From assembly GCA_900772475.1 (NCBI GenBank), contig CAAHEI010000074.1:1-64000 (forward strand): a stretch of 64,000 nucleotides of DNA, read 5' to 3'. A program made the translations under genes and the position numbers. Position 1 is the first letter of the stretch; every line of letters begins with the position of its first letter. Shown one piece after another: positions 7,908 to 16,590 of this stretch. The notes below the pieces were generated by a model, which was not told the origin of the DNA, searched no databases, and saw only the letters and a program-made list of their open reading frames with translations. The stretch is from Clostridia bacterium. GTDB taxonomy: Bacteria; Bacillota; Clostridia; TANB77; CAG-465.

Positions 7908-8819
7908 ATGAATAGATATGATAAATTAGAAGAAATCGTTGGAAAAGATAAGATAAAGTATAATGAAAAAATGTCTAAATATACAACTATGAAGGTAGGA
8001 GGTCCATGTGATTGCATTATATTTCCTGATGAAATTTCAAAGATAAAAGATGCTATAGATTTTTGTAAAAATAAAAAAATAGCATTCTATGTAATTGGAA
8101 ATGGAAGCAATTTACTTGTAAAAGATGAAGGAATACAAGGAGTAGTTATAAAACTTGGACATAGATTTGGTAAAATTGAGATTGATGGGGAATATATTTT
8201 AGCATACGCAGGTGCAACAATGCCAGCACTTTCACAGCTTGCTAAAAAAAATAGTTTAAAAGGTTTAGAATTTGCATGTGGAATACCAGGAACTGTAGGT
8301 GGGGGAGTAAAAATGAATGCTGGAGCCTATGGTTCGCAAATAAGTGATGTTTTATATGAAGTAACATATATGGATGAAAAAGAAGAAATAAAAACTATAA
8401 AAAACAAGGATTGTTCATTTGGATATAGAAAAAGTATTTTTACCATAAATTCAAATTATGTTATTTTAAGTGCAAAATTTAAATTAAAAAAAGGCGATAT
8501 TGATGAAATAGAAAATAAAATGAAAGAAAACTCAATTGCTAGAAGGACAAAGCAACCACTTGAATATCCTAACTTTGGAAGCGTATTTAAAAGGCCAGAA
8601 GGATACTTCGTTGGAAAGCTTGTAGATGATGCAGGGCTTAGAGGTTATAAAATTGGAGGAGCACAAGTATCAACAAAGCATACAGGCTTTATTGTAAATG
8701 TAGACAATGCAACATGCAAAGACGTTTTAGATTTAATTGAATATGTACAAACTACGGTGTACAATAAATTTAATGTAAAATTAACACCAGAGGTAATAAT
8801 AATCGGAGGAGATAAATAA
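7908..8819 (+). CDS. murB: UDP-N-acetylenolpyruvoylglucosamine reductase MurB
   Basis: Reduces UDP-GlcNAc-enolpyruvate to UDP-MurNAc with NADPH and FAD, in cytoplasmic peptidoglycan precursor synthesis. 303 residues, typical for the short Gram-positive form. FAD-binding and catalytic motifs: YTTMKVGGP, VIGNGSNLLVKDEG, CGIPGTVGGGVKMNAGAYG, SFGYRKSIF and PNFGSVFKRPEG, ending with LTPEVIIIGG. Its stop is immediately followed by the yvcK ATG. MurB next to YvcK is a common clostridial arrangement, usually with rapZ and whiA, neither of which is present here. Confidence 0.97.
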   Translation: MNRYDKLEEIVGKDKIKYNEKMSKYTTMKVGGPCDCIIFPDEISKIKDAIDFCKNKKIAFYVIGNGSNLLVKDEGIQGVVIKLGHRFGKIEIDGEYILAYAGATMPALSQLAKKNSLKGLEFACGIPGTVGGGVKMNAGAYGSQISDVLYEVTYMDEKEEIKTIKNKDCSFGYRKSIFTINSNYVILSAKFKLKKGDIDEIENKMKENSIARRTKQPLEYPNFGSVFKRPEGYFVGKLVDDAGLRGYKIGGAQVSTKHTGFIVNVDNATCKDVLDLIEYVQTTVYNKFNVKLTPEVIIIGGDK

Positions 8820-10286
8820 ATGAAAGAAATTTTAGAATGGTTTAAACCAGGAACAAGAGTAAAAAGATATATAGGACTTCAAATACTATCAATTGCAGTA
8901 CTTATTTTTTGCATTATATCTTTAACGAATATTTTAGATTTAAACAAAATGACTTTAATTGCATATATATTTTTGATCACTCTCTCAATATTTGGCATAA
9001 TTTTTTCCTTTATACTTGCACAGAAGAATATTTTATACGTTTCTTTAAAAAATATTGGTAAAAAAAATAAAAGTATAAGAGTAAAAAAGTTGTTGTATTC
9101 TGATCCAAGGCTTAGAAAAGGTGCAAGAGTTGTAGTAATAGGAGGAGGAAGTGGATTACCTATATTACTAAAGGGTTTGAAAGATTATACATCAAATATA
9201 ACGGCTATTGTAAATGTATCTGATGATGATGCATCCCTTACTACAGCAATGAATGATGTTGAAAAGCTAACACCAGGAGATATACGTAAATGCCTTGCAG
9301 CTCTTTCTACCAATGAAAATGATATGGACAAGTTGCTTACATACAAAGAAGATTCATTATCAGGTCAATCTGTAGGTAATACAGTTATTTCATCATTAAT
9401 AAATATAACTGGAAGTTTTCCAAAAGCAGTTGAAAAACTTTCTGAAATTTTTGATATGCAAGGTAATATTTATCCTGTAACAACCAATGAGTTAGTTTTA
9501 TGTGCAGGACTTGAAAATGGAGAAGTTGTTGTCGGGAAAGAAAATATAATTGAAAGAGTAAGGGAAATGAAATCTCCAATTAAGCAAATTTTCTTAAAAG
9601 AGGGAAGTATTATTCCAATGCCTGAAGTAGTTGATGCAATAAAGAATGCAAACATAATTGTAATAGGACCTGGAGCTTTGTATACATCTGTTGTTTCAAA
9701 TTTTCTTATAGATGATGTATCAAAAGCTATAGTTAAGTCAAAAGCAAAAAAAGTATATATATCAAATATTATGAATCAACCAGGACAAACAGATGGATAC
9801 ACTTTAGCTAGATATATAAATGAAGTCGAAAGATATCTTGGAAAACATGTGCTTGATTATGCTATAGTAAATAATGGAGAGATAACAGAGGAAATGATTA
9901 AAGATTTTAACCAAGAAGAATCAACACCTGTAAAAATTGATTTAGAAAATATTCAAAATAGAGCGATTTCTGTTATCCGTGAAGATCTAGTTCTTGCAAC
10001 AAAATCTGGAATTATTCACGATACCAAAAGATTATCTGAAATTATAGTGCGTCTTGCTAAGTCAAGAAGAACAGGAGATTTAAACATTGTAAAGGTTAAG
10101 AAAAAGCACATGAAAAAAGAGAAAAAGTTAAAGAAGAATATTGAAATATCTAAAACAAAAGGTGAAACTAATAATATTTACAAAAACATAAGGAATGAAA
10201 AGAAAAATAAAATTAAGGAAGAAAAGATTGCTGCACATACAAGAGCTACAATGGAAAAAATAAAAAAAACAATGAAGAAAGGATAG
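8820..10286 (+). CDS. yvcK: YvcK/CofD-family protein with N-terminal membrane segments
   Basis: YvcK proteins (gluconeogenesis factor, UDP-GlcNAc-binding) link carbon metabolism to cell-wall synthesis. This 488-residue version adds two hydrophobic helices (about 20-40 and 47-67) before the conserved domain, which begins at VVVIGGGSGLPILLKGLKD (about 103). The conserved phosphate-binding region usually reads DDGGSSGRLR; here it is DDDASLTT followed later by PGDIRKCLAALS, a clear departure. VIGPGALYTSVVSNFL and YISNIMNQPGQTDGYT fit the family. The last ~60 residues are almost only Lys/Glu/Asn/Arg. Start ATG is adjacent to the murB stop. Confidence 0.85.
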   Translation: MKEILEWFKPGTRVKRYIGLQILSIAVLIFCIISLTNILDLNKMTLIAYIFLITLSIFGIIFSFILAQKNILYVSLKNIGKKNKSIRVKKLLYSDPRLRKGARVVVIGGGSGLPILLKGLKDYTSNITAIVNVSDDDASLTTAMNDVEKLTPGDIRKCLAALSTNENDMDKLLTYKEDSLSGQSVGNTVISSLINITGSFPKAVEKLSEIFDMQGNIYPVTTNELVLCAGLENGEVVVGKENIIERVREMKSPIKQIFLKEGSIIPMPEVVDAIKNANIIVIGPGALYTSVVSNFLIDDVSKAIVKSKAKKVYISNIMNQPGQTDGYTLARYINEVERYLGKHVLDYAIVNNGEITEEMIKDFNQEESTPVKIDLENIQNRAISVIREDLVLATKSGIIHDTKRLSEIIVRLAKSRRTGDLNIVKVKKKHMKKEKKLKKNIEISKTKGETNNIYKNIRNEKKNKIKEEKIAAHTRATMEKIKKTMKKG

Positions 10287-10292
10287 ACATTA

Positions 10293-12107
10293 ATGTTCAA
10301 ATACAAAAGAAAAATAAATGATACAAGTGATTTACGTAGAGCATCTTTTGTAACGTCTGATAAGGTAAATACATGTATATGTTTAAATAGTGATTTTACT
10401 GTTAAAAAACCGTTTAATGGATTGTATATAAAAAATGGTAGAGTTATAATTTCAAATTTATATGAGGAGATTGAAACAAAAGAAAATAGATACTGCATTA
10501 ATAATATAGTATCTAATTCAAAAACATATAGTAAAAATAGTGATGAATATGTTTTATGTGTTGATTTAGAAAAACTTTTAATCGAATATGATATGGATGA
10601 TATTCATTTTTCAAAAAGATTGTATTTAGAAGAAAAGTCTGGAATTTTAGCAGTAGAGTATGATATTTTTAATAAAAGTAAGTATGACATGACGTTTAAA
10701 GTTTTTCCAGCGGTTACCTATAGGGAAATTTTTAAAATGAAAAATTCAAGTATGCTTAAATTCAATCAGAGAGATGAAAAAAATGGAGTTGTTATAAATT
10801 TAAGCATATTAAATAATGATGATGTAATTTTAAAATCAGATAAATTTGAATGGAATAAAGATGTAAATTTTTTAAATAATATTGTATACAATATAAGGTT
10901 TGATAATATAAAAGTTAATGAATTTATAGAGGATTTGTTTATACCAGGTTATTTTGATATAAACATAAAAAGTCAGCAAAATGTAAAGACTGTAATATAT
11001 ATATTGTCAAAGGATAAGGATATATCCAAAATAAATACAGAATTACTATCAAAGAAGGATTATTTTTTAAAGGAAAATATTTCAAATAGTATTGAACATG
11101 AGTACGTTGAATTAAAGGAACTTTCTTATGGAATTGATAAATTAAAACTAGAAGAAATTATGATAAATACTATTCCATATGATGAAAAATATTGCTTAAG
11201 TACTACTAATGTTAATGTTGAAAATCTAGAAAGAACAATAGATATATTAACAGAGTGCATTAAATCGGTAGAAGGACAATTCTTAAGTTTTGGAAATGTT
11301 AAAGAAGCAACAAGAAGGTCACTTGAAATAAAAAAATATATAGAGGCTATCGAAAAAATAGAAGAACTAAATTACGATTTATCGTACAAATTCTTACTAT
11401 TAAAATTATGGTGGGTAGAAAGTATAAATAGAATAATTCAAAAGCAGGATTTATATAATGTATTTTTTAATTTTGTAAAACAAATTATTTATTCAATATT
11501 TAATGATAAATTATTCGATAAATATTTTAGAAATATAGAAGCTGTGGCACTTATGTATAATGCACTTAAAATATATGAAGATATGCTTAAGAAAAATGGC
11601 AAAGAAGAAAATGTTATATTTGTAAGAGAAGAATATTTTAGAAATAAAATTCAAAATGAATTTTGGAATGGAGAAAAAAGAATTTTAAAAAAGAACTTAG
11701 ATGAAGATGATGCATATGCAAATGTTGAAATGTTGTATACCATCAGTCTTTCATATCCTTGCATTATATCAGATATACAATTTAGACTTTTGGATACAGT
11801 GTTTAAGGAACTATATACACCATATGGGTTAAGGAAGTATTCAAAAAATAGTAAGCATAACGATGGTCTTATATATCCAAGATATATGGCACATTTTGTA
11901 AAAGCTAATCTAAGACAAAACGGCGTAACACGTGCTTCAAGAAAAATTGCTTTTAATTTAGTAAAGGATCTTTTTTTAGATATAAATAAATTCTTAAATT
12001 GTGGTGTAAGGAAAATATATAGTGAAAAGGGATTGCAAATAGATAACTTGCCATATGATCTGTTTACAAATGCTGAAATAATAAGATTATATGATATGCT
12101 TTTATAA
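10293..12107 (+). CDS. Divergent glycogen-debranching-enzyme-like protein
   Basis: 604 residues with no sure family. The N-terminal ~270 residues are beta-rich. The rest is helical and ends with LYTPYGLRKYSKNSKHNDGL, IYPRYMAHFVKANLRQNG. This recalls the C-terminal (alpha/alpha)6 barrel of archaeal/bacterial glycogen debranching enzymes, where TPYGLRTLS is followed by YHNGTVWPW. Here the typical YHNGTVWP is replaced by HNDGLIYP, so activity on glycogen is uncertain. No signal peptide. The gene lies 6 bp after yvcK and 19 bp before ruvC, in one operon. Family placement is by weak motif only. Confidence 0.5.
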   Translation: MFKYKRKINDTSDLRRASFVTSDKVNTCICLNSDFTVKKPFNGLYIKNGRVIISNLYEEIETKENRYCINNIVSNSKTYSKNSDEYVLCVDLEKLLIEYDMDDIHFSKRLYLEEKSGILAVEYDIFNKSKYDMTFKVFPAVTYREIFKMKNSSMLKFNQRDEKNGVVINLSILNNDDVILKSDKFEWNKDVNFLNNIVYNIRFDNIKVNEFIEDLFIPGYFDINIKSQQNVKTVIYILSKDKDISKINTELLSKKDYFLKENISNSIEHEYVELKELSYGIDKLKLEEIMINTIPYDEKYCLSTTNVNVENLERTIDILTECIKSVEGQFLSFGNVKEATRRSLEIKKYIEAIEKIEELNYDLSYKFLLLKLWWVESINRIIQKQDLYNVFFNFVKQIIYSIFNDKLFDKYFRNIEAVALMYNALKIYEDMLKKNGKEENVIFVREEYFRNKIQNEFWNGEKRILKKNLDEDDAYANVEMLYTISLSYPCIISDIQFRLLDTVFKELYTPYGLRKYSKNSKHNDGLIYPRYMAHFVKANLRQNGVTRASRKIAFNLVKDLFLDINKFLNCGVRKIYSEKGLQIDNLPYDLFTNAEIIRLYDMLL

Positions 12108-12126
12108 GAAAGGATGAGTTGTATTT

Positions 12127-12618
12127 ATGGTTGTACTAGGAATTGATCCAGGGTATGGAAGAATTGGATATGGATTAATTGATTATACCAAAAATAAGTA
12201 TAAAGCAATTGAATATGGATCTATTACAACAGAGGCAAATACTCCACTTCCAAAAAGACTTCATAAAATTGAATTAGAATTAAGAGAAATAATTTCAAGA
12301 TACAAGATTGATGCAGTTTCAATAGAAGATTTATATTTTAATACCAATTCTAAGACAGCAATAAAAGTTGCAGAGGCAAGAGGGGTTATACTGAATACTA
12401 TTGAAAGTGAAAGTATACCAATATATGAGTATACCCCTCTTCAAGCCAAACTTGCAATTGTAGGATATGGAAGAGCTGAAAAATTACAAGTAAAAAATAT
12501 GGTAAAAGAATTTCTTAAATTAGAAAAAATGCCAAAATTAGACGATACAACGGATGCTCTTGCAATAGCAATATGTCACACAAATAGTTATAGAATTAAT
12601 AGTCTTATTGAAAAATAA
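12127..12618 (+). CDS. ruvC: Holliday junction resolvase RuvC
   Basis: Dimeric endonuclease that cuts four-way DNA junctions in recombinational repair. 163 residues, typical length. The acidic catalytic set is intact: D7 (LGIDPG), E67 (SIEDLYF) and D140/D143 (DDTTDALAIAICH). AAAGGA lies about 12 bp upstream; this longish spacing recurs in the window. Last gene of the ftsY operon. ruvA and ruvB do not follow, unlike the common ruvCAB arrangement. Confidence 0.95.
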   Translation: MVVLGIDPGYGRIGYGLIDYTKNKYKAIEYGSITTEANTPLPKRLHKIELELREIISRYKIDAVSIEDLYFNTNSKTAIKVAEARGVILNTIESESIPIYEYTPLQAKLAIVGYGRAEKLQVKNMVKEFLKLEKMPKLDDTTDALAIAICHTNSYRINSLIEK

Positions 12619-12652
12619 CATAATAATTTTACGTTAGAATGTGTAGTTAATA

Positions 12653-12760
12653 TTTACTAAAAATTTTTAATTTATTGCATATAAATATAGGTTAAAACAG
12701 GTTCCTATTGTATGCATTTCTTTATGTTAACATGCTTTAAAAATGTAGTTTTTTAGTAAA
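12653..12760. other. Nested inverted repeats, candidate structured element
   Basis: TTTACTAAAAA (12653-12663) is perfectly complementary to TTTTTAGTAAA (12750-12760). Inside, TGCATA (12676-12681) pairs with TATGCA (12711-12716), and ATAGG (12687-12691) with CCTAT (12704-12708). It lies between ruvC and the promoter of the phosphohexomutase gene. It could be a complex terminator of the ftsY operon, a small RNA or a protein-binding site. AT-rich sequence makes chance pairing a real possibility. Confidence 0.3.
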
Positions 12761-12765
12761 AAGGG

Positions 12766-12794
12766 TTTAAAAATTAAAAATCATATGATATAAT
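12766..12794 (+). promoter_or_regulatory. Promoter of the sugar-nucleotide operon
   Basis: TTTAAA (12766-12771), 17-bp spacer, TATAAT (12789-12794), 16 bp before the ATG at 12811. The -35 box is weak. AGGTGA serves as the ribosome site. Confidence 0.55.
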
Positions 12795-12810
12795 CTCTTC
12801 AGGTGATAAT

Positions 12811-14217
12811 ATGAATTATAAAGTTATTAAAGATATTAATCCTAATATATTTAGAGGGTATGATATTAGGGCAATTTATGGAAAGGACTTAGATGAAAAT
12901 ATAGCATATACAATTGGACTTGCATACGCAAAGTACATAAAAAATAATGGATATGATAGATGTGTTATTGGAAGAGATAATAGAAGTTCATCACTTCCAC
13001 TATCTGAAGCTTTAATTCAAGGTATAATTGAAGGCGATAATATAGAGGTTATTGATATAGGTTTAGTTACAACACCAATGTATTATTATGGACAAATATT
13101 TTTAAATGATGGTAAAAATATAATGCCTGGAATAATGATTACTGCAAGCCACAATCCAAAAGAGTATAACGGTATGAAGATGACTGTAAATGACTTTGGA
13201 AATGCTTGTGGAGAAATGATACAGGAGTTTAGAAGATTTGTTGAAGAAAACTCTAAAAAAGAAGTAAATAATGAAAGAAATGTTCTAGGTCATGTTGTAA
13301 AAGAAAACATAAGAGAAGGATATCTTAGTTTAGTAAAAAAATCAATTGACCTAGGAGACAAAAAAATAAAAGTAGTTGTTGATACTGCTAATGGAACAGC
13401 ATCAATTATAGCACAAGAAATGTTTGATATGTTTAAAGATAAAATAGAGATGATTCCTTTATATATGGAATCTGATCCTGATTTTCCAAATCATCATCCT
13501 GATCCAAGTGTTGAATCTAATAATGAAGATTTAAAAAAAGCTGTTTTGGAAAATAAAGCTGACCTTGGAATTGGTATCGATGGTGATGGCGATAGAGTAG
13601 GAATTATTGATGAAAATGGAAAAATGATATTTGCAGACTATTATGCAATAATTATTTGGCGTTATTTAATGGATAAGGTAACAAACAAAAAAGCTTTATT
13701 TGATGTAAAATGTACAAAATCTCTTGCTGATGAAATTGAAAAATTAGGTGGAACACCAGTATGTTACAGGACAGGTAATTCATACATGAAAGCCAAAATG
13801 AGAGATGATGATTTCATGTTTGGAAATGAGTTATCAGGTCACATTTGGTTCAGAGATAAATGGCCTAATATTGATGATGGACTTTATGCAGGTTTAAGAC
13901 TAATTGAAATAATGTCTAAAACTGGTAAGTCTATAACTGAAATGTTAGAGGGAATAAACAAATATTATTCTACACCTGAAATTAAGTTTGAAGCAAGTGA
14001 TGATGTTAAATTTAAGATTATAGAGAAAATTAAAGAATATTGTATTGATAAGGGATACAAAATAAATGATATAGATGGTGTTAGAGCAGAATTTGATAAT
14101 GGATGGGCATTAGTTAGAGCATCAAATACAGGACCTAATATTACAGCTAGATTTGAAGGAAAAACAGAAGAAGATATGGAAAAAATAAAAGATGAATTTA
14201 TTGGATTAATAAAATAA
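12811..14217 (+). CDS. manB: Phosphomannomutase/phosphoglucomutase
   Basis: Interconverts hexose 6- and 1-phosphates. Here it would supply glucose-1-phosphate (and perhaps mannose-1-phosphate) for nucleotide-sugar synthesis. 468 residues, four-domain phosphohexomutase fold. Visible motifs are the phosphoserine loop MITASHNPKEYNG, the metal loop GIGIDGDGDRVG, the sugar-specificity loop FGNELSGHIWF and the C-terminal phosphate-binding RASNTGPNITARFEG. It opens the dTDP-rhamnose operon. Choice between glucose and mannose specificity cannot be made from sequence alone. Confidence 0.88.
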   Translation: MNYKVIKDINPNIFRGYDIRAIYGKDLDENIAYTIGLAYAKYIKNNGYDRCVIGRDNRSSSLPLSEALIQGIIEGDNIEVIDIGLVTTPMYYYGQIFLNDGKNIMPGIMITASHNPKEYNGMKMTVNDFGNACGEMIQEFRRFVEENSKKEVNNERNVLGHVVKENIREGYLSLVKKSIDLGDKKIKVVVDTANGTASIIAQEMFDMFKDKIEMIPLYMESDPDFPNHHPDPSVESNNEDLKKAVLENKADLGIGIDGDGDRVGIIDENGKMIFADYYAIIIWRYLMDKVTNKKALFDVKCTKSLADEIEKLGGTPVCYRTGNSYMKAKMRDDDFMFGNELSGHIWFRDKWPNIDDGLYAGLRLIEIMSKTGKSITEMLEGINKYYSTPEIKFEASDDVKFKIIEKIKEYCIDKGYKINDIDGVRAEFDNGWALVRASNTGPNITARFEGKTEEDMEKIKDEFIGLIK

Positions 14218-14252
14218 AGGATGGAATTAATTATTAAGAGAGGATGAGTTTA

Positions 14253-15122
14253 GTGAAGAAAATTTTAGTTATTGGCCAAGACGGAATGCTTGGAGGAGAA
14301 TTATACGAAAGATTATGTAAAAGAAATGATAAATATGAGGTGTATAAAACAAGGATTGAAACATTAGATATATGTGATAAAGATGCTGTTATAGCTGAAG
14401 TTAAAAAAATTAATCCATATTTTATAATTAATTGTGCTGCATATACAGATGTTGATGGATGTGAAACCCGTTTTGAACTTGCAAATAATGTTAATGGTGT
14501 TGCTGTTGGAAATATTGCTGAAGCTGCGAATATAGTTGGAGCTACATTAATTCAAATAAGTACGGATTATGTATTTGATGGAAAATTACCAGTGGAAGAG
14601 GCTTATACTGAAGATATGTTAGTTGGACCTGTAAGTGCATATGGAAAGACAAAATATTTGGGTGAGCAAAATGCTGCAAAAGCAAATAAATATTATATTT
14701 TAAGGACAGCATGGTTATATGGGCTTGGGGGTAAAAACTTTGTTAAAACTATGTTAAAATTATCTGAGAATCATGATGAAATTTCCGTTGTAAATGATCA
14801 ACATGGAAGTCCTACTTCAACAACAACTCTTTGTGAGATTATAGAACAAATTTTAGAAAAAGAGCCAGCTTACGGTGTTTATCATTCAACAAATGAAGGT
14901 TTTACTGTTTGGAGCGATTTTACAAAAAAAATATTTGAACTTGCAAATAAAAAAACAGTTGTAAAACCAATTACTTCTAAAGAATATAAGGAAATGTATC
15001 CTGCATCAAGTGATAGACCTGCTAATAGCAAATTACTTAAAAATAAATTACATAGTGTTGGGATATATCCTAAAAAATGGGAGGATGCATTAAGCGATTA
15101 TTTGAAGGAGGAATTAAAATAA
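14253..15122 (+). CDS. rfbD: dTDP-4-dehydrorhamnose reductase
   Basis: Last step of dTDP-L-rhamnose synthesis, NAD(P)H-dependent reduction. GTG 14253 is preferred over ATG 14244 because AAGAGAGG (14236-14243) touches the ATG directly but is correctly spaced from the GTG. About 289 residues. Short-chain dehydrogenase features: GQDGMLGGEL near the N-terminus, CAAYTDVDGCE, QISTDYVFDG, YGKTKYLGEQ (catalytic Tyr/Lys) and RTAWLYG. The stop overlaps the rfbA start (TAATG). Unusually placed ahead of rfbA. Confidence 0.93.
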   Translation: MKKILVIGQDGMLGGELYERLCKRNDKYEVYKTRIETLDICDKDAVIAEVKKINPYFIINCAAYTDVDGCETRFELANNVNGVAVGNIAEAANIVGATLIQISTDYVFDGKLPVEEAYTEDMLVGPVSAYGKTKYLGEQNAAKANKYYILRTAWLYGLGGKNFVKTMLKLSENHDEISVVNDQHGSPTSTTTLCEIIEQILEKEPAYGVYHSTNEGFTVWSDFTKKIFELANKKTVVKPITSKEYKEMYPASSDRPANSKLLKNKLHSVGIYPKKWEDALSDYLKEELK

Positions 15123-15988
15123 TGAAAGGTATTATTTTAGCTGGTGGTAGTGGTACAAGATTGTACCCAGTTACATTGGCAGTTTCAAAGCAGATGTTAC
15201 CTGTATATGATAAACCTATGATTTATTATCCATTATCTACACTTATGCAAGCTGGAATTAGGGAAGTACTTATAATTTCAACTCCAATACATTTGCCAAT
15301 GTTTGAAATGTTATTGGGTGATGGTTCAGATTTTGGCATGGAACTTTCATATAAAGTTCAAGAAAAACCTGTTGGATTGGCTGATGCCTTTAGACTTGGA
15401 AAAGACTTTATTGGTGATGATAATGTTTCATTAATTCTAGGAGATAATATGATATATGGACCTGGATTAGAGGAAATGTTAAAAACAGCTGGAAAGTTAA
15501 GTGATGGAGGAATTATCTTTGGTTATGAGGTTTCAGACCCTACTTCTTATGGAGTAGTTGAAATGGATAAAAATGGAAAAGCTATATCCATAGAAGAAAA
15601 ACCAGAAAATCCAAAATCAAATTTAGCTGTACCAGGATTGTATTTTTATGATAATAATGTTGTTAAAATTGCAAATGAAATAAAACCTTCGGCAAGAGGA
15701 GAACTTGAAATTACAGATGTAAACAAAGTGTATATGGAAGAAGGAAAACTTAAAGTCATACCTTTGTCACGAGGCTTTGCATGGTTTGATACAGGAACTG
15801 CAGATAGATTAAATGATGCAGCTGATTTTGTAAAAGCGATTGAGCTAAGGCAGGGTACACAAATAGCATGTCTTGAAGAAATTGCCTATAATAATAAATG
15901 GATAAGTAAGGAAAAAGCACTTGAACTTGCCGAAAAATATAAGAAAACGGAATATGGTAAATATATAAAGAAAGTAATAGGTGAATAA
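15122..15988 (+). CDS. rfbA: Glucose-1-phosphate thymidylyltransferase
   Basis: Makes dTDP-glucose from dTTP and glucose-1-phosphate, the committed step to dTDP-rhamnose. 288 residues. ATG 15122 overlaps the rfbD stop by one base and follows GGAGGAATT. The nucleotidyltransferase signature GGSGTRLYPVTLAVSKQMLP is followed by VYDKPMIYYPLSTLMQAGI, LGDNMIYG, SIEEKPENPKS and FAWFDTGT, all typical of RmlA. Confidence 0.97.
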   Translation: MKGIILAGGSGTRLYPVTLAVSKQMLPVYDKPMIYYPLSTLMQAGIREVLIISTPIHLPMFEMLLGDGSDFGMELSYKVQEKPVGLADAFRLGKDFIGDDNVSLILGDNMIYGPGLEEMLKTAGKLSDGGIIFGYEVSDPTSYGVVEMDKNGKAISIEEKPENPKSNLAVPGLYFYDNNVVKIANEIKPSARGELEITDVNKVYMEEGKLKVIPLSRGFAWFDTGTADRLNDAADFVKAIELRQGTQIACLEEIAYNNKWISKEKALELAEKYKKTEYGKYIKKVIGE

Positions 15989-15989
15989 A

Positions 15990-16571
15990 ATGGGAAAATT
16001 CAAAAGAATTGATACAAGTATAGATGGTGTGTATATAGTAGAACCAACAGTATTTGGTGATGATAGAGGATATTTCATGGAAACATATAGTGAAACTGAA
16101 TTTTCTGAAATAGGAATAAATAATAAATTTGTACAAGATAATCAATCAAAATCCAAGAAAGGCGTGCTTAGAGGATTACATTTTCAAAAAGAAAATTCTC
16201 AAGCTAAGCTGGTTAGATGTTTAAAAGGTGAAGTTTTTGACGTTGCAGTTGATTTAAGACCTGGAAGTTCTACTTATGGTAAATGGGAAGGAGTAATTCT
16301 TTCTGAAGAAAACAAAAAAATGTTTATGATACCAAGAGGATTTGCTCACGGATTTTTAGTTTTATCTGAGACGGCTGAATTTGCATATAAATGTGATGAT
16401 ATATATAATCACGAGGCAGAAGGTGGACTTAAATGGAATGATCCTGATGTTAATATTAATTGGCCAATGAACGGAATACAAGAAAATGAATTATTGACAT
16501 CTGAAAAAGATGGCAAATGGCCTTCTTTAGCAGAACTTAAAGAAACAGATTTATTTAAAAATTTAAAATAA
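15990..16571 (+). CDS. rfbC: dTDP-4-dehydrorhamnose 3,5-epimerase
   Basis: Epimerises dTDP-4-keto-6-deoxyglucose at C3 and C5. 193 residues, cupin fold. Visible motifs are FGDDRGYFMETYSE, NQSKSKKGVLRGLHFQ (catalytic His), VFDVAVDLRPGSSTYGKW and IPRGFAHGFLVLS. ATG 15990 with AGGTGA just upstream is preferred to GTG 15981, which would overlap rfbA by 8 bp. Confidence 0.96.
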   Translation: MGKFKRIDTSIDGVYIVEPTVFGDDRGYFMETYSETEFSEIGINNKFVQDNQSKSKKGVLRGLHFQKENSQAKLVRCLKGEVFDVAVDLRPGSSTYGKWEGVILSEENKKMFMIPRGFAHGFLVLSETAEFAYKCDDIYNHEAEGGLKWNDPDVNINWPMNGIQENELLTSEKDGKWPSLAELKETDLFKNLK

Positions 16572-16590
16572 GGTTTTTGGGAGGAATAAG

